Source of the DNA: Bradyrhizobium zhanjiangense
GTDB taxonomy: Bacteria > Pseudomonadota > Alphaproteobacteria > Rhizobiales > Xanthobacteraceae
Direction: 5' to 3'
Assembly (NCBI RefSeq): GCF_004114935.1
Contig: NZ_CP022221.1
Location: forward strand, 1,757,001-1,821,000
DNA length: 64,000 nucleotides
Shown here: piece by piece, positions 51,600 through 60,794 of the stretch
How positions within the stretch are numbered: position 1 is the stretch's first letter
How the letters are laid out: the number at the start of each line of letters is the position of its first letter
Position numbers and translations under genes: made by a program
Notes under the pieces: generated by a model
Databases searched by the model: none
The model's input: only the letters and a program-made list of their open reading frames with translations
Told to the model about the DNA's origin: nothing

Positions 51600-52586
51600 G
51601 TGTGCATAGAACGCCGGAAGGCCATCAGCTTCTTCCGAATAGCCCTTGTGGCGGCGGCGCTACCGATTTCCCTCTCAGTAGCAGCACACGCTGAATTTCC
51701 AGAAAAGCCGATGCGCCTGATCGTGCCTTTTGCGCCCGGCGGCGGCACCGACACAATCGCAAGAAGCCTCGGCTCTCTTCTGGCCAAATCACTGGGGCAG
51801 CCCGTCATCATTGAGAACAAGCCGGGCGGCAGCACCATGATCGGCTCGGAAACCGTGGCGAACAGCCCTCCGGATGGCTACACGCTGCTGGTCGCGACAT
51901 TGGCCCATGCCGTCAATCCCAGCATGCAGCCGAAGATGCCCTACAACACCGAGAAGGCGTTTTCCGCGGTCACCCTGATCGGCAGCTCGCACAACGTGCT
52001 GGTGGTCAAACCGGACAGTCCGTTCAAGACGGTCGGCGATATCATCGAGGCGGCGAAGAAGTCGCCCGGCAAATACACGTTCGCGTCCCAGGGTAGCGGC
52101 ACGTCGGCCCATCTCGCCGGCGAGCTGTTGAAGAACCTGGCGCAGATCGATTTGCTTCACATTCCCTATCGCGGCGCCGGTCCCGCCCTGACGGACCTGC
52201 TCGGTGGCCAGGTCGACATGATGTTTGCCACCAACGCCGCCGTAGCCGGCTTCATCGCGAACAAGCGATTGCGGCCAATTGCCGTGACGGCGCCTGCCGG
52301 AAAGTCGAAGCTGGCGGGGGTGCCGACGGTTGAGGAGACCGTACCCGGCTATGTGGTCGACAGCTGGTACGCGTTGTATGCGCCTGCGGGGACGCCCCAG
52401 CCGATCATCGACAAGATCGGTGCGGCCGTCAAACGAGCCGCGCAGGATCCCGACTTCATCAAGCGGGCGGAAGGGGAAGGTGTCATGCTCCATTCGAGTT
52501 CGCCAGCGGAGCTGGACGCGTTCGTACGTGCCGATACGCAGCGCTGGCACAAGATCGTCACCGAGAACAAGATCACCGCGGATTAG
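51600..52586 (+). CDS. Bug-family binding protein (2 of 3)
   Basis: A 328-residue Bug-type protein with a signal peptide (FFRIALVAAALPISLSVAAHA) and mature start EFPEKPMRLIVPFAPGGGTD. Landmarks: ETVANSPPDGYTLLVAT, YRGAGPALTDLLGGQVDMMF. Start GTG 51600. It is followed 4 bp later by the enoyl-CoA hydratase, so it belongs to the plus-strand operon and serves import of its substrate, presumably through the TctAB subunits encoded 2 kb away. Confidence 0.9.
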   Translation: MCIERRKAISFFRIALVAAALPISLSVAAHAEFPEKPMRLIVPFAPGGGTDTIARSLGSLLAKSLGQPVIIENKPGGSTMIGSETVANSPPDGYTLLVATLAHAVNPSMQPKMPYNTEKAFSAVTLIGSSHNVLVVKPDSPFKTVGDIIEAAKKSPGKYTFASQGSGTSAHLAGELLKNLAQIDLLHIPYRGAGPALTDLLGGQVDMMFATNAAVAGFIANKRLRPIAVTAPAGKSKLAGVPTVEETVPGYVVDSWYALYAPAGTPQPIIDKIGAAVKRAAQDPDFIKRAEGEGVMLHSSSPAELDAFVRADTQRWHKIVTENKITAD

Positions 52587-52590
52587 GAAC

Positions 52591-53373
52591 ATGGCTGAGA
52601 CACTTCTGAAATCTGTCACCGATGGCGTGGCAACCATCACGCTCAATCGGCCCGACAAGCGAAATGCGATGAGCGACGAGATGCGAACCGCGTTCATCGA
52701 GGCTCTCGAGGAGATGACCGCTGACAAATCCGTGCGCGCGCTGGTTCTCACGGGCGCCGGCAGGGGCTTTTGCGCTGGCGGCGACATCGCAGGCATGAAG
52801 CGTCGCATGGAGGCTCCAGCAGGCGAGGTGGCCTTCAACGGATGGGCCCGCCAGCAGCGCGTGCACCACTCCATATCGCTGCTTCACACCATGCCAAAGC
52901 CGACGATCGCGGCCGTGAATGGCGCCGCCGCCGGTCTCGGTGCCGATATCGCCCTGGCATGCGATTTCATCGTGGCGAGCCCGGTTGCCAGCTTCACCTG
53001 GTCGTACGTGTTACGGGGGCTGATCCCCGATGGCGGCGGGATGTACTTTCTTCCGAGGCGCGTTGGTTTGGCGCGGGCGAAGGAGCTCATCTTCACCGGT
53101 CGGCGAGTCGATGCCGACGAAGCGCTGACGCTCGGCATCATCGACAGGGTCAGCAGTCCTGAAACACTGGTCCCCGACACTCAGCAATGGGCACGCTCGC
53201 TCTCGGCGGGATCTGCCACTGCGATCGCCCTGGGCAAGTCGATCCTCAATCAGTCCTTCGAGAGCAAGGCGGAGTCGGTCTTTGCCTCCGGAAGCCAGGC
53301 GCAGGGCATTTGCTACACGAGCACCGAACATCGTGAGTCGGTCCTGGCGTTCCTCGCCAAGGCCGCCAGCTGA
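52591..53373 (+). CDS. Enoyl-CoA hydratase/isomerase family protein
   Basis: A 260-residue crotonase. Oxyanion-hole regions are LTGAGRGFCAGGDIAGM and AVNGAAAGLGADIALACD; the segment SYVLRGLIPDGGGMYFLPRR replaces the usual acidic catalytic residues by a Leu/Asp-Gly-rich loop, so the exact chemistry (hydration, isomerisation or other) is uncertain. Start ATG 52591 has AGGA just upstream; the longer frame is shadow of the Bug gene. Confidence 0.87.
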   Translation: MAETLLKSVTDGVATITLNRPDKRNAMSDEMRTAFIEALEEMTADKSVRALVLTGAGRGFCAGGDIAGMKRRMEAPAGEVAFNGWARQQRVHHSISLLHTMPKPTIAAVNGAAAGLGADIALACDFIVASPVASFTWSYVLRGLIPDGGGMYFLPRRVGLARAKELIFTGRRVDADEALTLGIIDRVSSPETLVPDTQQWARSLSAGSATAIALGKSILNQSFESKAESVFASGSQAQGICYTSTEHRESVLAFLAKAAS

Positions 53374-53384
53374 GGGGGTGGATA

Positions 53385-55478
53385 ATGTCGCTGGGCGTGC
53401 TGTTCAACCCCCGGAGCGTCGCCATTGTCGGCGCTTCGGCCGATCCCTCGAAGACGTCGGGACTGCCCGTCAAATTCTTGCGTCAGCAGAACTTTAACGG
53501 TGAGATCTACCCGGTGAACCCGCGCGTCGATGTGATCGACGGCTTGCGCTCCTATGCGACGATTGAGGAACTGCCGGCGGCGCCGGATGTGGCGATGATC
53601 GTTCTCGGTGCTGACCGAACCGTAGATGCTGTGCGTGCACTGGCGCGGAAGGGGACCAGGCACGCCATCGTTCTCGCCAGCGGGTTCGGCGAAAGCGGGG
53701 AGGAAGGCAAGCGCCGTCAACGTCAGCTGCGCGAAGTTGCCGGCTCGATGCGCATCCTGGGGCCGAATACGATCGGGCTGGTCAACGTCTCTGATGGCGT
53801 TCCGCTCTCCGCGAGTGGCGCGTTGGCAGCAGGGTCGTTCATCAAGGGGCCCGTCGGCGTGGTCTCCCAAAGCGGAGGCATTCTCGGTGCACTGCTCTCG
53901 CGCGCGTCGGCGCAAGGGATCGGACTGTCGAAACTGGTCGCAACCAGCAACGAGGCCGACCTCGAAATCTCCGATTTCATCGACTATCTGGCGGACGACC
54001 CGCATACATCGGTCATTGCGCTCTACATCGAGTCCATCCGTCATTCCGATCGCTTCCGCAACGCTGCACTGAAGGCCAGAGCCGCGGGCAAGTCCATCGT
54101 CGCCCTGAAGATCGGGCGCTCCGCCGCCGGCGCCCGCGCAGCGGCGTCGCACACCGGCGCCATGGCGGGAAGCGATCGCGTCTACGACGCTTATTTCCGC
54201 GATCTCGGCATCGTTCGCGCTCAGAGCTTTGGCGATTTGATCGACATCCCGGCCGCGCTTGCCACGCAGCCGGTGCTGACCGGCAGGCGGATTGCCATTT
54301 TGACGTCGACGGGCGGAGCTGGCACGCTGGTCACCGACAGTCTGGGCCTCTGCGGATTCGATTCTCCCGCCCCCGATAGATCGACCGTCGATCACCTGCT
54401 GCAGGCCATGCCGGGTGGAAACGCCGCTCTTGATACCAATCCGATCGACGTGACCTTGGCGGGACTACAGCCGGATATCCTCAAGGGATGCATCAAGGCT
54501 CTGCTCAACAGCCCGTCCTACGACGCACTGACGGTGGTCGTCGGCTCGTCGAGCGTCGGAAATCCGGAACTGGTCAGCAACGCGATCCGCGATGCTGGAT
54601 CGGCAACTGCAGCAAAGCCCGTGCTGGCGTACGTCAGTCCGCACGCGCCGGAAGCGGCCGCCAGACTGACCCGGCAGGGCGTACCGGCCTTCAACACGCC
54701 GGAAGCGGTTGCCTCGGCGTTCTCGGCACTCTGGACAGCGGGACAGCCGCTCGTCCGGATGCAGCCGGCAAACCGATCAGCGGTGGATATCCCGGCAGAC
54801 TGGCAAGGTTCGCTCGATGAGCACAGGGCCAAATCGCTGTTCAGCCGGTTCGGCCTGCCTGTCGTCCGCGAGCGCGTCGTTGTGAACGCTGACGAGGCCC
54901 GGCAAGCCGCGAGCGCACTCGGCGGCAAGGTCGTGCTCAAGATGCTGTCGTCCGCCGTCACACACAAGAGCGACGTCGGCGGCGTCGCGGTGGGGCTCGA
55001 TGCGGACACGATCGGAGAACAGCTCGAAGAGATGCGCGCGACCGTCAAGCTCCGGGCCGGCATCGATCTGGATGGCTTCCTTGTGCAGGAAATGGTCCGC
55101 CCCGGAGGGCTCGAGCTCATTCTTGGTTACAGTCGCGATCCCCTCGGCGCGGTGTTGCTGATCGGTATCGGCGGCGTGACGGCCGAACTGATGAAGGATA
55201 CGGTTCTCCGATTGCTGGCGCCCGGTTGCGCAATGAGCAGGGATGATGCGGTCTCTGCCTTGCAAGAATTGCGATCCTGGCCGCTGCTGGACGGCTATCG
55301 CGGCCGTCCGAAGCTTGACGTCGAGGCTCTCGCGGCGGCCATCGTCGATTTCTCGGTCATGGTGGCCCAGTTGGGCGACCGGCTGATCGAGGCCGAGATC
55401 AATCCGATCTTCGTTCTGCCGGAGGGATCCGGGGTCAAGGCCGCTGACGCCGTGGCCGTCCTCGCGGCGGGTTTGTGA
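53385..55478 (+). CDS. ADP-forming acyl-CoA synthetase (acetyl-CoA ligase family)
   Basis: A 697-residue fused-subunit NDP-forming acyl-CoA synthetase. The CoA-binding domain begins LFNPRSVAIVGASADPSKT, the phospho-His domain includes GPVGVVSQSGGILGALLSRA and SHTGAMAGSD with the catalytic His, and the C-terminal ATP-grasp domain has GKVVLKMLSSAVTHKSDVGGVAVGL and IEAEINPIFVLPEGSG. It activates a carboxylic acid with ATP and CoA. It is next to the hydratase and CoA-transferase of the same pathway. Confidence 0.88.
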   Translation: MSLGVLFNPRSVAIVGASADPSKTSGLPVKFLRQQNFNGEIYPVNPRVDVIDGLRSYATIEELPAAPDVAMIVLGADRTVDAVRALARKGTRHAIVLASGFGESGEEGKRRQRQLREVAGSMRILGPNTIGLVNVSDGVPLSASGALAAGSFIKGPVGVVSQSGGILGALLSRASAQGIGLSKLVATSNEADLEISDFIDYLADDPHTSVIALYIESIRHSDRFRNAALKARAAGKSIVALKIGRSAAGARAAASHTGAMAGSDRVYDAYFRDLGIVRAQSFGDLIDIPAALATQPVLTGRRIAILTSTGGAGTLVTDSLGLCGFDSPAPDRSTVDHLLQAMPGGNAALDTNPIDVTLAGLQPDILKGCIKALLNSPSYDALTVVVGSSSVGNPELVSNAIRDAGSATAAKPVLAYVSPHAPEAAARLTRQGVPAFNTPEAVASAFSALWTAGQPLVRMQPANRSAVDIPADWQGSLDEHRAKSLFSRFGLPVVRERVVVNADEARQAASALGGKVVLKMLSSAVTHKSDVGGVAVGLDADTIGEQLEEMRATVKLRAGIDLDGFLVQEMVRPGGLELILGYSRDPLGAVLLIGIGGVTAELMKDTVLRLLAPGCAMSRDDAVSALQELRSWPLLDGYRGRPKLDVEALAAAIVDFSVMVAQLGDRLIEAEINPIFVLPEGSGVKAADAVAVLAAGL

Positions 55479-55479
55479 C

Positions 55480-56319
55480 ATGAGCATCAAGCTTCCCGCG
55501 CTATCCTGCAATTCCCACTGTCATGTGTTCGGGCCCGCCGAGCTGTTCCCGTTCGATCCGCAAAGCCCGCCGCCGCTGGCGGAGGCGCCGAAGCAGGCTC
55601 TGTTCGCGCTGAACGACGCATGTGGCCTGGAGCGTTGCGTGGTCGTGCAGTCGAAGGTTCACGGCTACGACAATCGGGCAGCTGAGGACGCGATTGCGGC
55701 TCGGCCTCGAACCTATCGCGGCGTCGCGTTGGTACCTACCGATGTCTCCGACGACGAATTGAAGCGACTGGACAGGGCCGGGTTTCGCGGCGTCCGCTTC
55801 AACTACATGCACCATCTCGGGGCTGGAGAGAATGTCGAGGCTGTGCTCAAGCTCGCACGTCGCCTAGCTCCGCTCGGATGGCACGTCCAAGTCCATGGCG
55901 ATCCTGCGGCGGTGCTCGGCGAAATCGTGCCGCGACTTCTCGGCGGTCCCGTTCCCGTGGTGATCGATCATATCGGCCGCATCGACGCGGCGCTCGGATT
56001 GGAGCAGCCGCACTTCACTGCGCTGCGCCGGTTGATGGAGCACTCGGCATGCTGGGTGAAGGTCTCGGGGATCGACCGCATCACGCGAAAGGGACCGCCT
56101 TATGACGATGCCGTGCCATTCGCCCGGTTGCTCGCATCCGAATTCACCGATCGTGTCGTCTGGGGCAACGACTGGCCGCATCCGAACCATCACGGACCGA
56201 TTCCCAGCGATCAAGAGCTGGTGGGCCGCATCGCCGACATTGCGCCGGACTTTATGGTGCGCAGGTCACTCATGGTGACAAACCCGGCGCGACTTTACCA
56301 TTTTGGAGAGACGGAATGA
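55480..56319 (+). CDS. Amidohydrolase (2-pyrone-4,6-dicarboxylate lactonase-like)
   Basis: A 279-residue TIM-barrel metal hydrolase. CNSHCHVFG (His13 and His15) gives the HxH; later landmarks are RGVRFNYMHHLGAG, WHVQVHGDP, PVVIDHIGRID and VVWGNDWPHPNHHG with the catalytic Asp. This set matches the PDC lactonase (LigI) branch. It probably opens a lactone or related ring in the pathway. It overlaps the next SDR start by four bases. Confidence 0.85.
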   Translation: MSIKLPALSCNSHCHVFGPAELFPFDPQSPPPLAEAPKQALFALNDACGLERCVVVQSKVHGYDNRAAEDAIAARPRTYRGVALVPTDVSDDELKRLDRAGFRGVRFNYMHHLGAGENVEAVLKLARRLAPLGWHVQVHGDPAAVLGEIVPRLLGGPVPVVIDHIGRIDAALGLEQPHFTALRRLMEHSACWVKVSGIDRITRKGPPYDDAVPFARLLASEFTDRVVWGNDWPHPNHHGPIPSDQELVGRIADIAPDFMVRRSLMVTNPARLYHFGETE

Positions 56320-57116
56320 GCCAGCGCTTCAAGGAGAAGGTCGCGATTGTCACCGGTGCGGGATGTGTGGGTCCTGGTTGGGGCAACGGACGAGCGATCG
56401 CGGTACGCCTCGCCGAGGAGGGGGCCATGGTCTTCGCCTGCGACCGCGACCTGTCCCGTGTCGAGGAAACGGTCGAGCGGGCGGGCGCCGTCGGCGCGGC
56501 GATCGTCCCACATGCCTGCGACGTGACTTCCAGTGCCGACCTCGCGGCAACCGTAGAGGCGTGTCTCGCGCGCTTCGGCAAGATCGACGTTCTCGTGAAC
56601 AATGTCGGCGGTTCGGCGGCTGGCGGTCCTGTCGAGCTCACGGAGGACGCCTGGAATACACAGGTGGATGTCAACCTGAAGAGTGTTTTCCTGGCCTGCA
56701 AGCACGTCCTGCCGCATATGGTTGCAAGAAAGTCGGGAGCTGTCGTCAATTTAGCGTCGACGTCGGGTCTGCGATGGACCGGATCGGCCCAGGTCGCCTA
56801 CGCGGCCACCAAGGCCGGCGTGATCCAGATGTCGCGCGTCATAGCCGTGCAGCACGCACCTGACGGCATCCGGGTCAATACCGTGGTGCCCGGACAGCTC
56901 CATACACCCATGGTCGAGGCACGCCTCGCCGGACAGCGAACCGGGGGCAACGTCGATGCACTGTTGGCCTCGCGCGTCCGCCGGATTCCCCTTGGTTTCA
57001 TGGGAGACGGCCGCGACACGGCTGCCGCGGTCGCCTATCTCGCATCGGACGAAGCGCGCTTCGTGACGGGGACCGAGATCGTGGTCGACGGCGGAATGAT
57101 CGCACGCTGCGACTGA
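56316..57116 (+). CDS. SDR family oxidoreductase
   Basis: A 266-residue SDR. The cofactor motif is an expanded TGAGCVGPGWGNGRAIA near 12-28; NNVG near 92-95; YAATK near 166-170. It overlaps the amidohydrolase stop (ATGA). Likely dehydrogenase of a hydroxy-acid or diol intermediate of the same pathway. Confidence 0.87.
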   Translation: MSQRFKEKVAIVTGAGCVGPGWGNGRAIAVRLAEEGAMVFACDRDLSRVEETVERAGAVGAAIVPHACDVTSSADLAATVEACLARFGKIDVLVNNVGGSAAGGPVELTEDAWNTQVDVNLKSVFLACKHVLPHMVARKSGAVVNLASTSGLRWTGSAQVAYAATKAGVIQMSRVIAVQHAPDGIRVNTVVPGQLHTPMVEARLAGQRTGGNVDALLASRVRRIPLGFMGDGRDTAAAVAYLASDEARFVTGTEIVVDGGMIARCD

Positions 57117-57140
57117 GACGAATTTTCAGGAGAGCATCAG

Positions 57141-58094
57141 ATGTTGAGACGCACATTCCTGGCCGCCATCGGCTGCCTGGCGCTGGCAGGGCCGGCATTC
57201 GCCCAGACGAAACCGATGCGCATCATCGTCGGCTTCGCCCCCGGAGGGCCCGTCGACAGCGTCGCGCGGATCCTGGCCGACCAGCTTGGAAAAGAGCTCG
57301 GTCGGACCGTGATCGTCGAAAACAAGTCGGGAGCAAATGGGGCGATCGCTGCCCAGGAGGTCATCAGATCGGCTCCGGATGGCGGTACGATCTGGATCAC
57401 GTCGGTTGGCGCTGCTGCGATCAATCAGTCACTTTACGACAAGCTCGTCTACGATATGGCCCGGGATTTTGCGCCGGTCTCGCTGGTTGTGAACAACGTC
57501 GAAGTCCTCGTGATCAATCCGAATGACAGCGCAAAGGATGCTGCCGATTTCGTCGCCAGCGCCAAGCGGGCCAAGGAGACAGCAATGGCCTCGTCGGGTG
57601 TGGGATCAATCCCCCATCTCGCGATCGAGCAGCTCGCGGGTTCGACCGGCGCGGCGTTCCTGCACGTGCCCTACAAGGGCGCTGCTCCCGCGATTTCGGA
57701 TGTCATGGGAGGTCAGGTCGCGGGCTTCTTTGGAGATGTGCCTGGTCTCATCGGTCACGTCAGAGGAGGCAAACTGCGGGCCATCGGTGTGGCGGCACCG
57801 AAGCGGCACCCGGCGTTGCCCGACGTTAAGACGTTCGAAGAGCAGGGCTTCAAAGGCATCGATACCAACAACTGGTACGCGATATTCGTATCATCGAAGA
57901 CTCCTCCCGCCGTGGTGGAAACACTGAACAAGGCCGTGCGGGCAAGCCTGAGCGCACCGGACGTGAACGCCAAGCTGACCGCGCTGGGCGCCGAGCCGGC
58001 TCCCTCGACCCCGGAAGAATTGGCCGCTCTGCTCAAGACGGATACTGAGAAGTGGGCGGCCTTGATCAAGGCGAAAAATATCAGAGGTGAATAA
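57141..58094 (+). CDS. Bug-family binding protein (3 of 3)
   Basis: A 317-residue Bug protein with a short signal peptide (FLAAIGCLALAGPAFAQ), then PMRIIVGFAPGGPVDSVAR, EVIRSAPDGGTIWITSVG and YKGAAPAISDVMGG. Start ATG 57141 has AGGAG upstream. It lies between the SDR and the CMD gene in the same operon. It is the third binding protein next to only one TctAB pair. Confidence 0.9.
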   Translation: MLRRTFLAAIGCLALAGPAFAQTKPMRIIVGFAPGGPVDSVARILADQLGKELGRTVIVENKSGANGAIAAQEVIRSAPDGGTIWITSVGAAAINQSLYDKLVYDMARDFAPVSLVVNNVEVLVINPNDSAKDAADFVASAKRAKETAMASSGVGSIPHLAIEQLAGSTGAAFLHVPYKGAAPAISDVMGGQVAGFFGDVPGLIGHVRGGKLRAIGVAAPKRHPALPDVKTFEEQGFKGIDTNNWYAIFVSSKTPPAVVETLNKAVRASLSAPDVNAKLTALGAEPAPSTPEELAALLKTDTEKWAALIKAKNIRGE

Positions 58095-58095
58095 G

Positions 58096-58620
58096 ATGGC
58101 TGACGGAATCCGGGTCACGCCGGTCGTCCCTGGTACGCGACCCGAGCTTGCCGATATCGAGGGCCGGATCCTGGCTGAACGCGGACGCATCTCGTTGCTC
58201 TACCAGGTCTTGCTGAACTCTGGGCCGATCGCCGCCGGCTGGGAACGGATGTTGACGGCGGTGCGCAACGAGACGACCCTCCCTGCGAACCTGCGTGAGC
58301 TCGTCATTTTGCGCGTCGCGGTGCTCAATGGGGCCAGTTTCGAATTCGAAGCCCACGCGCCGATCGCCAAGCGCGTCGGTCTTAGCGACGAGAAGATCGA
58401 GTCTTTGAAACAGGATGGCATCGCGGCCGCGTTCGATTCCCGCGAAGCGCTGATGCTCGAGCTTACCGACGCCATGACGCGCGACGTCATCGTGTCGGAC
58501 GGGCTCTTTGGGAGGCTTCGGGAAACGTTCGACGACGGCGGGATCGTGGAAGTCGTAGCGACCATCGCTGCATACAACATGGTCTCACGCTTTCTCGTGG
58601 CGCTCAACGTTTCGCATTGA
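58096..58620 (+). CDS. Carboxymuconolactone decarboxylase family protein
   Basis: A 174-residue CMD-domain protein. The CMD motif region is LRELVILRVAVLNGASFEFEAHAPIAKRVGL, with Glu/His residues but no CxxC, so it is closer to carboxymuconolactone decarboxylase-like hydrolases than to AhpD. Start ATG 58096 has AGGTG upstream. It ends the long plus-strand operon and probably acts on a lactone or ring-cleavage product. Confidence 0.85.
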   Translation: MADGIRVTPVVPGTRPELADIEGRILAERGRISLLYQVLLNSGPIAAGWERMLTAVRNETTLPANLRELVILRVAVLNGASFEFEAHAPIAKRVGLSDEKIESLKQDGIAAAFDSREALMLELTDAMTRDVIVSDGLFGRLRETFDDGGIVEVVATIAAYNMVSRFLVALNVSH

Positions 58621-58754
58621 TCTTCCGCGGAACAGGGCTTCCAAGCATCGGCTTGCGTCAAGCTCGGTATCGATGACAGGGGCTCGCCCTGCTTTGGCAA
58701 ACTATTGATCTTGCGAACATCGGCTCATCGCTTGCCGAGTTGAAGGAAACATTG

Positions 58755-59519
58755 GTGACGACGACTTTTTGGCTCGCCGTCGGCAAGATCATTTGGATCA
58801 ACGTGCTGCTGTCGGGCGACAATGCGTTGGTGATCGCTCTCGCCTGCCGCGGGCTCGCGCCTAAGCAAAGACTGTGGGGCATGCTCTTCGGCGCCGGTGC
58901 CGCAGTGGTGCTGCGGATCATGTTTACCGCAGTGATCGCGACCCTGATGGGACTGCCTTATCTCAAGCTGGCCGGCGGCCTTGCCCTGCTTGTTATTGCA
59001 GCCAAGCTGCTGGTTCCAGAGGAAGTGGAAGATGATGTTGAGGCGGCCGCGCATCTTTGGGCAGCGATTCAAATCGTTTTGGTCGCGGATATCGTGATGA
59101 GCCTGGACAACGTGATCGCGGTTGCCGCTGCGGCCAGCGGCAGTGTGCCGCTCCTGATCCTCGGCCTCGCCATCAGCATCCCCCTCATTGTGGCCGGTGC
59201 TGCGCTGATCATGACGCTGCTCGTCCGCCTGCCAATCCTGGTTTGGGCGGGCGCGGCTCTTCTGGGCTGGATCGCGGGCGAGGTGATCGCGACGGATCCG
59301 GCGATTGCGCCGAAGCTGGCCCTGCTCTTTGGTGGTGCATACGGTGCACAATTTGACGCGCTGGTTGCCTCATTTGGACTCCCGCCGAGATTTGCCAGCC
59401 ACGGCAATGGCCCGGACTTCGTGGTAGCGATGATTGGGGTCATCATCGTGATCGTGGCTGGCACGATCTGGCGGAAGGGCGCGCTTCAAAGAATCGAACA
59501 TTCTGAAGGAGTGACCTGA
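58755..59519 (+). CDS. TerC family integral membrane protein
   Basis: A 254-residue membrane protein with seven helices. TerC landmarks: INVLLSGDNALVIALACR and VADIVMSLDNVIAVAAAA, with the two conserved Asp in membrane segments. These proteins export Mn(II) or other metals. Start is GTG 58755 with AAGGAA six bases upstream; the longer TTG frame begins at 58740. It has no obvious partner nearby. Confidence 0.85.
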   Translation: MTTTFWLAVGKIIWINVLLSGDNALVIALACRGLAPKQRLWGMLFGAGAAVVLRIMFTAVIATLMGLPYLKLAGGLALLVIAAKLLVPEEVEDDVEAAAHLWAAIQIVLVADIVMSLDNVIAVAAAASGSVPLLILGLAISIPLIVAGAALIMTLLVRLPILVWAGAALLGWIAGEVIATDPAIAPKLALLFGGAYGAQFDALVASFGLPPRFASHGNGPDFVVAMIGVIIVIVAGTIWRKGALQRIEHSEGVT

Positions 59520-59636
59520 GGCAAAGCTGCACGTCTGTTGCGCGGCCCGAGGCACACCGCCAAGCGCGAAAAGGTGGCTGTACTCGCGCCTGATGAAGCG
59601 CGCGCGCTGATCGATGTCATGCCTATATCGACAGCA

Positions 59637-60794
59637 TTATCCGAAAGTGCGCTTTGAGGTCTCGAACATCTGGTCGATGAGCTGATGCTGGCGAACGGCG
59701 TCGGCGAAGTTGGCCGCCTGTGAGGTGCCATCGCGGCGATCCTGCGCGTAGGCGCGATAGAGAAAGGCAACGTCCTGCTGACTGACAGCCAGCCCCACAT
59801 TGGCAAGCGACTGGTATTCGGCCGGCACGGGCATCGGGGAAAAGGACTGATCCTTGCCCCTCATGCCTTCGATGGCGTTGTCTTCCTTGTTCAGGAAGGC
59901 GAGCACATTGGTGACGCGCAAGACGCCTTCGGTCCCGGTAATGTCGATCTGCAGCCCGGTGCGCTGATGCTGCGCGCCTTCGATCTGCACCGAGAAGAGC
60001 GCGCCGTTTTCTAGGGTGCCGATCATCATGGCGGCATCCGGCCTGGTCGTCGGCACTTTCTCTCCCGTTTCGATGACGTCGATCAGGGGAAACTGATTCC
60101 GGACTATCGCGGTGAGCTGGTTGGGAAAGCCTACCGCGTTGAACAGCAGGTCCTGAAAGTGGCCCCCATAAATTGAGAGCGTGTGGGCAAAATTGGCGAT
60201 GTCGAAGCTCCACGAATGGGCCTGGGACATCGGATTTTCAAACGCATCGACACTGACGGTCATGCGCGCCGAGCGCATCTGGCCGACATAGTTCTGCTTG
60301 ATGAGATCCTGCAGGTATTGCGAGCTGGGACCGAAGCGGCGTTGCAGCCCAACCACGTGCCGCACGCCCTTGGCTTTCGCCAGGGCCAGCAGCTCCTTGG
60401 ATTCGGCCGTGGTAGTCGATAGCGGCCACTCGCTATAGACATCTTTGCCGGCGGCAATCACGAGGCGCGCAAGGCGAGCATGATCCAGGGCGGGCGTTAC
60501 AACCGCCACCAGCTCGACCTCGGGGTGATTGATAAGAGCTAGATCGTCCGCAAACGCGTGCGGAATATCAAAGCGCTTGGCCACAGCATCGGCCGTTTCC
60601 TGCTTGCGGCTGCCGATCGCGATGATCTTGAACTCATCGAGCGTTTGCAGAGCGGCGATGTGGCCATATTTCGCCCATCCCCCGGTGCCGATGATGCCGA
60701 CTCCGATTGCCTTTTTGGTGGTTTCTGAGGCTGGCAGTTTCGTTGCCGCCGGCAGGCAGAGCGGGCTTTTGGCATCAGCGATCGGAAAAGACAT
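59637..60794 (-). CDS. Gfo/Idh/MocA family oxidoreductase with captured N-terminus
   Basis: A 385-residue protein. NAD(P) motif IGVGIIGTGGWAKYGHIAAL is near residues 30-50, the sugar-dehydrogenase E-K-P motif region reads DVYSEWPLSTTTAE, and SVDAFENPMSQAHSWSFD belongs to the C-terminal barrel. The first 28 residues (MSFPIADAKSPLCLPAATKL...) are read from the strand opposite the HTH of the broken LysR gene, so this leader is probably not ancestral. The ribosome site is weak. Substrate unknown, likely a sugar or polyol. Confidence 0.82.
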   Translation of the reverse strand: MSFPIADAKSPLCLPAATKLPASETTKKAIGVGIIGTGGWAKYGHIAALQTLDEFKIIAIGSRKQETADAVAKRFDIPHAFADDLALINHPEVELVAVVTPALDHARLARLVIAAGKDVYSEWPLSTTTAESKELLALAKAKGVRHVVGLQRRFGPSSQYLQDLIKQNYVGQMRSARMTVSVDAFENPMSQAHSWSFDIANFAHTLSIYGGHFQDLLFNAVGFPNQLTAIVRNQFPLIDVIETGEKVPTTRPDAAMMIGTLENGALFSVQIEGAQHQRTGLQIDITGTEGVLRVTNVLAFLNKEDNAIEGMRGKDQSFSPMPVPAEYQSLANVGLAVSQQDVAFLYRAYAQDRRDGTSQAANFADAVRQHQLIDQMFETSKRTFG

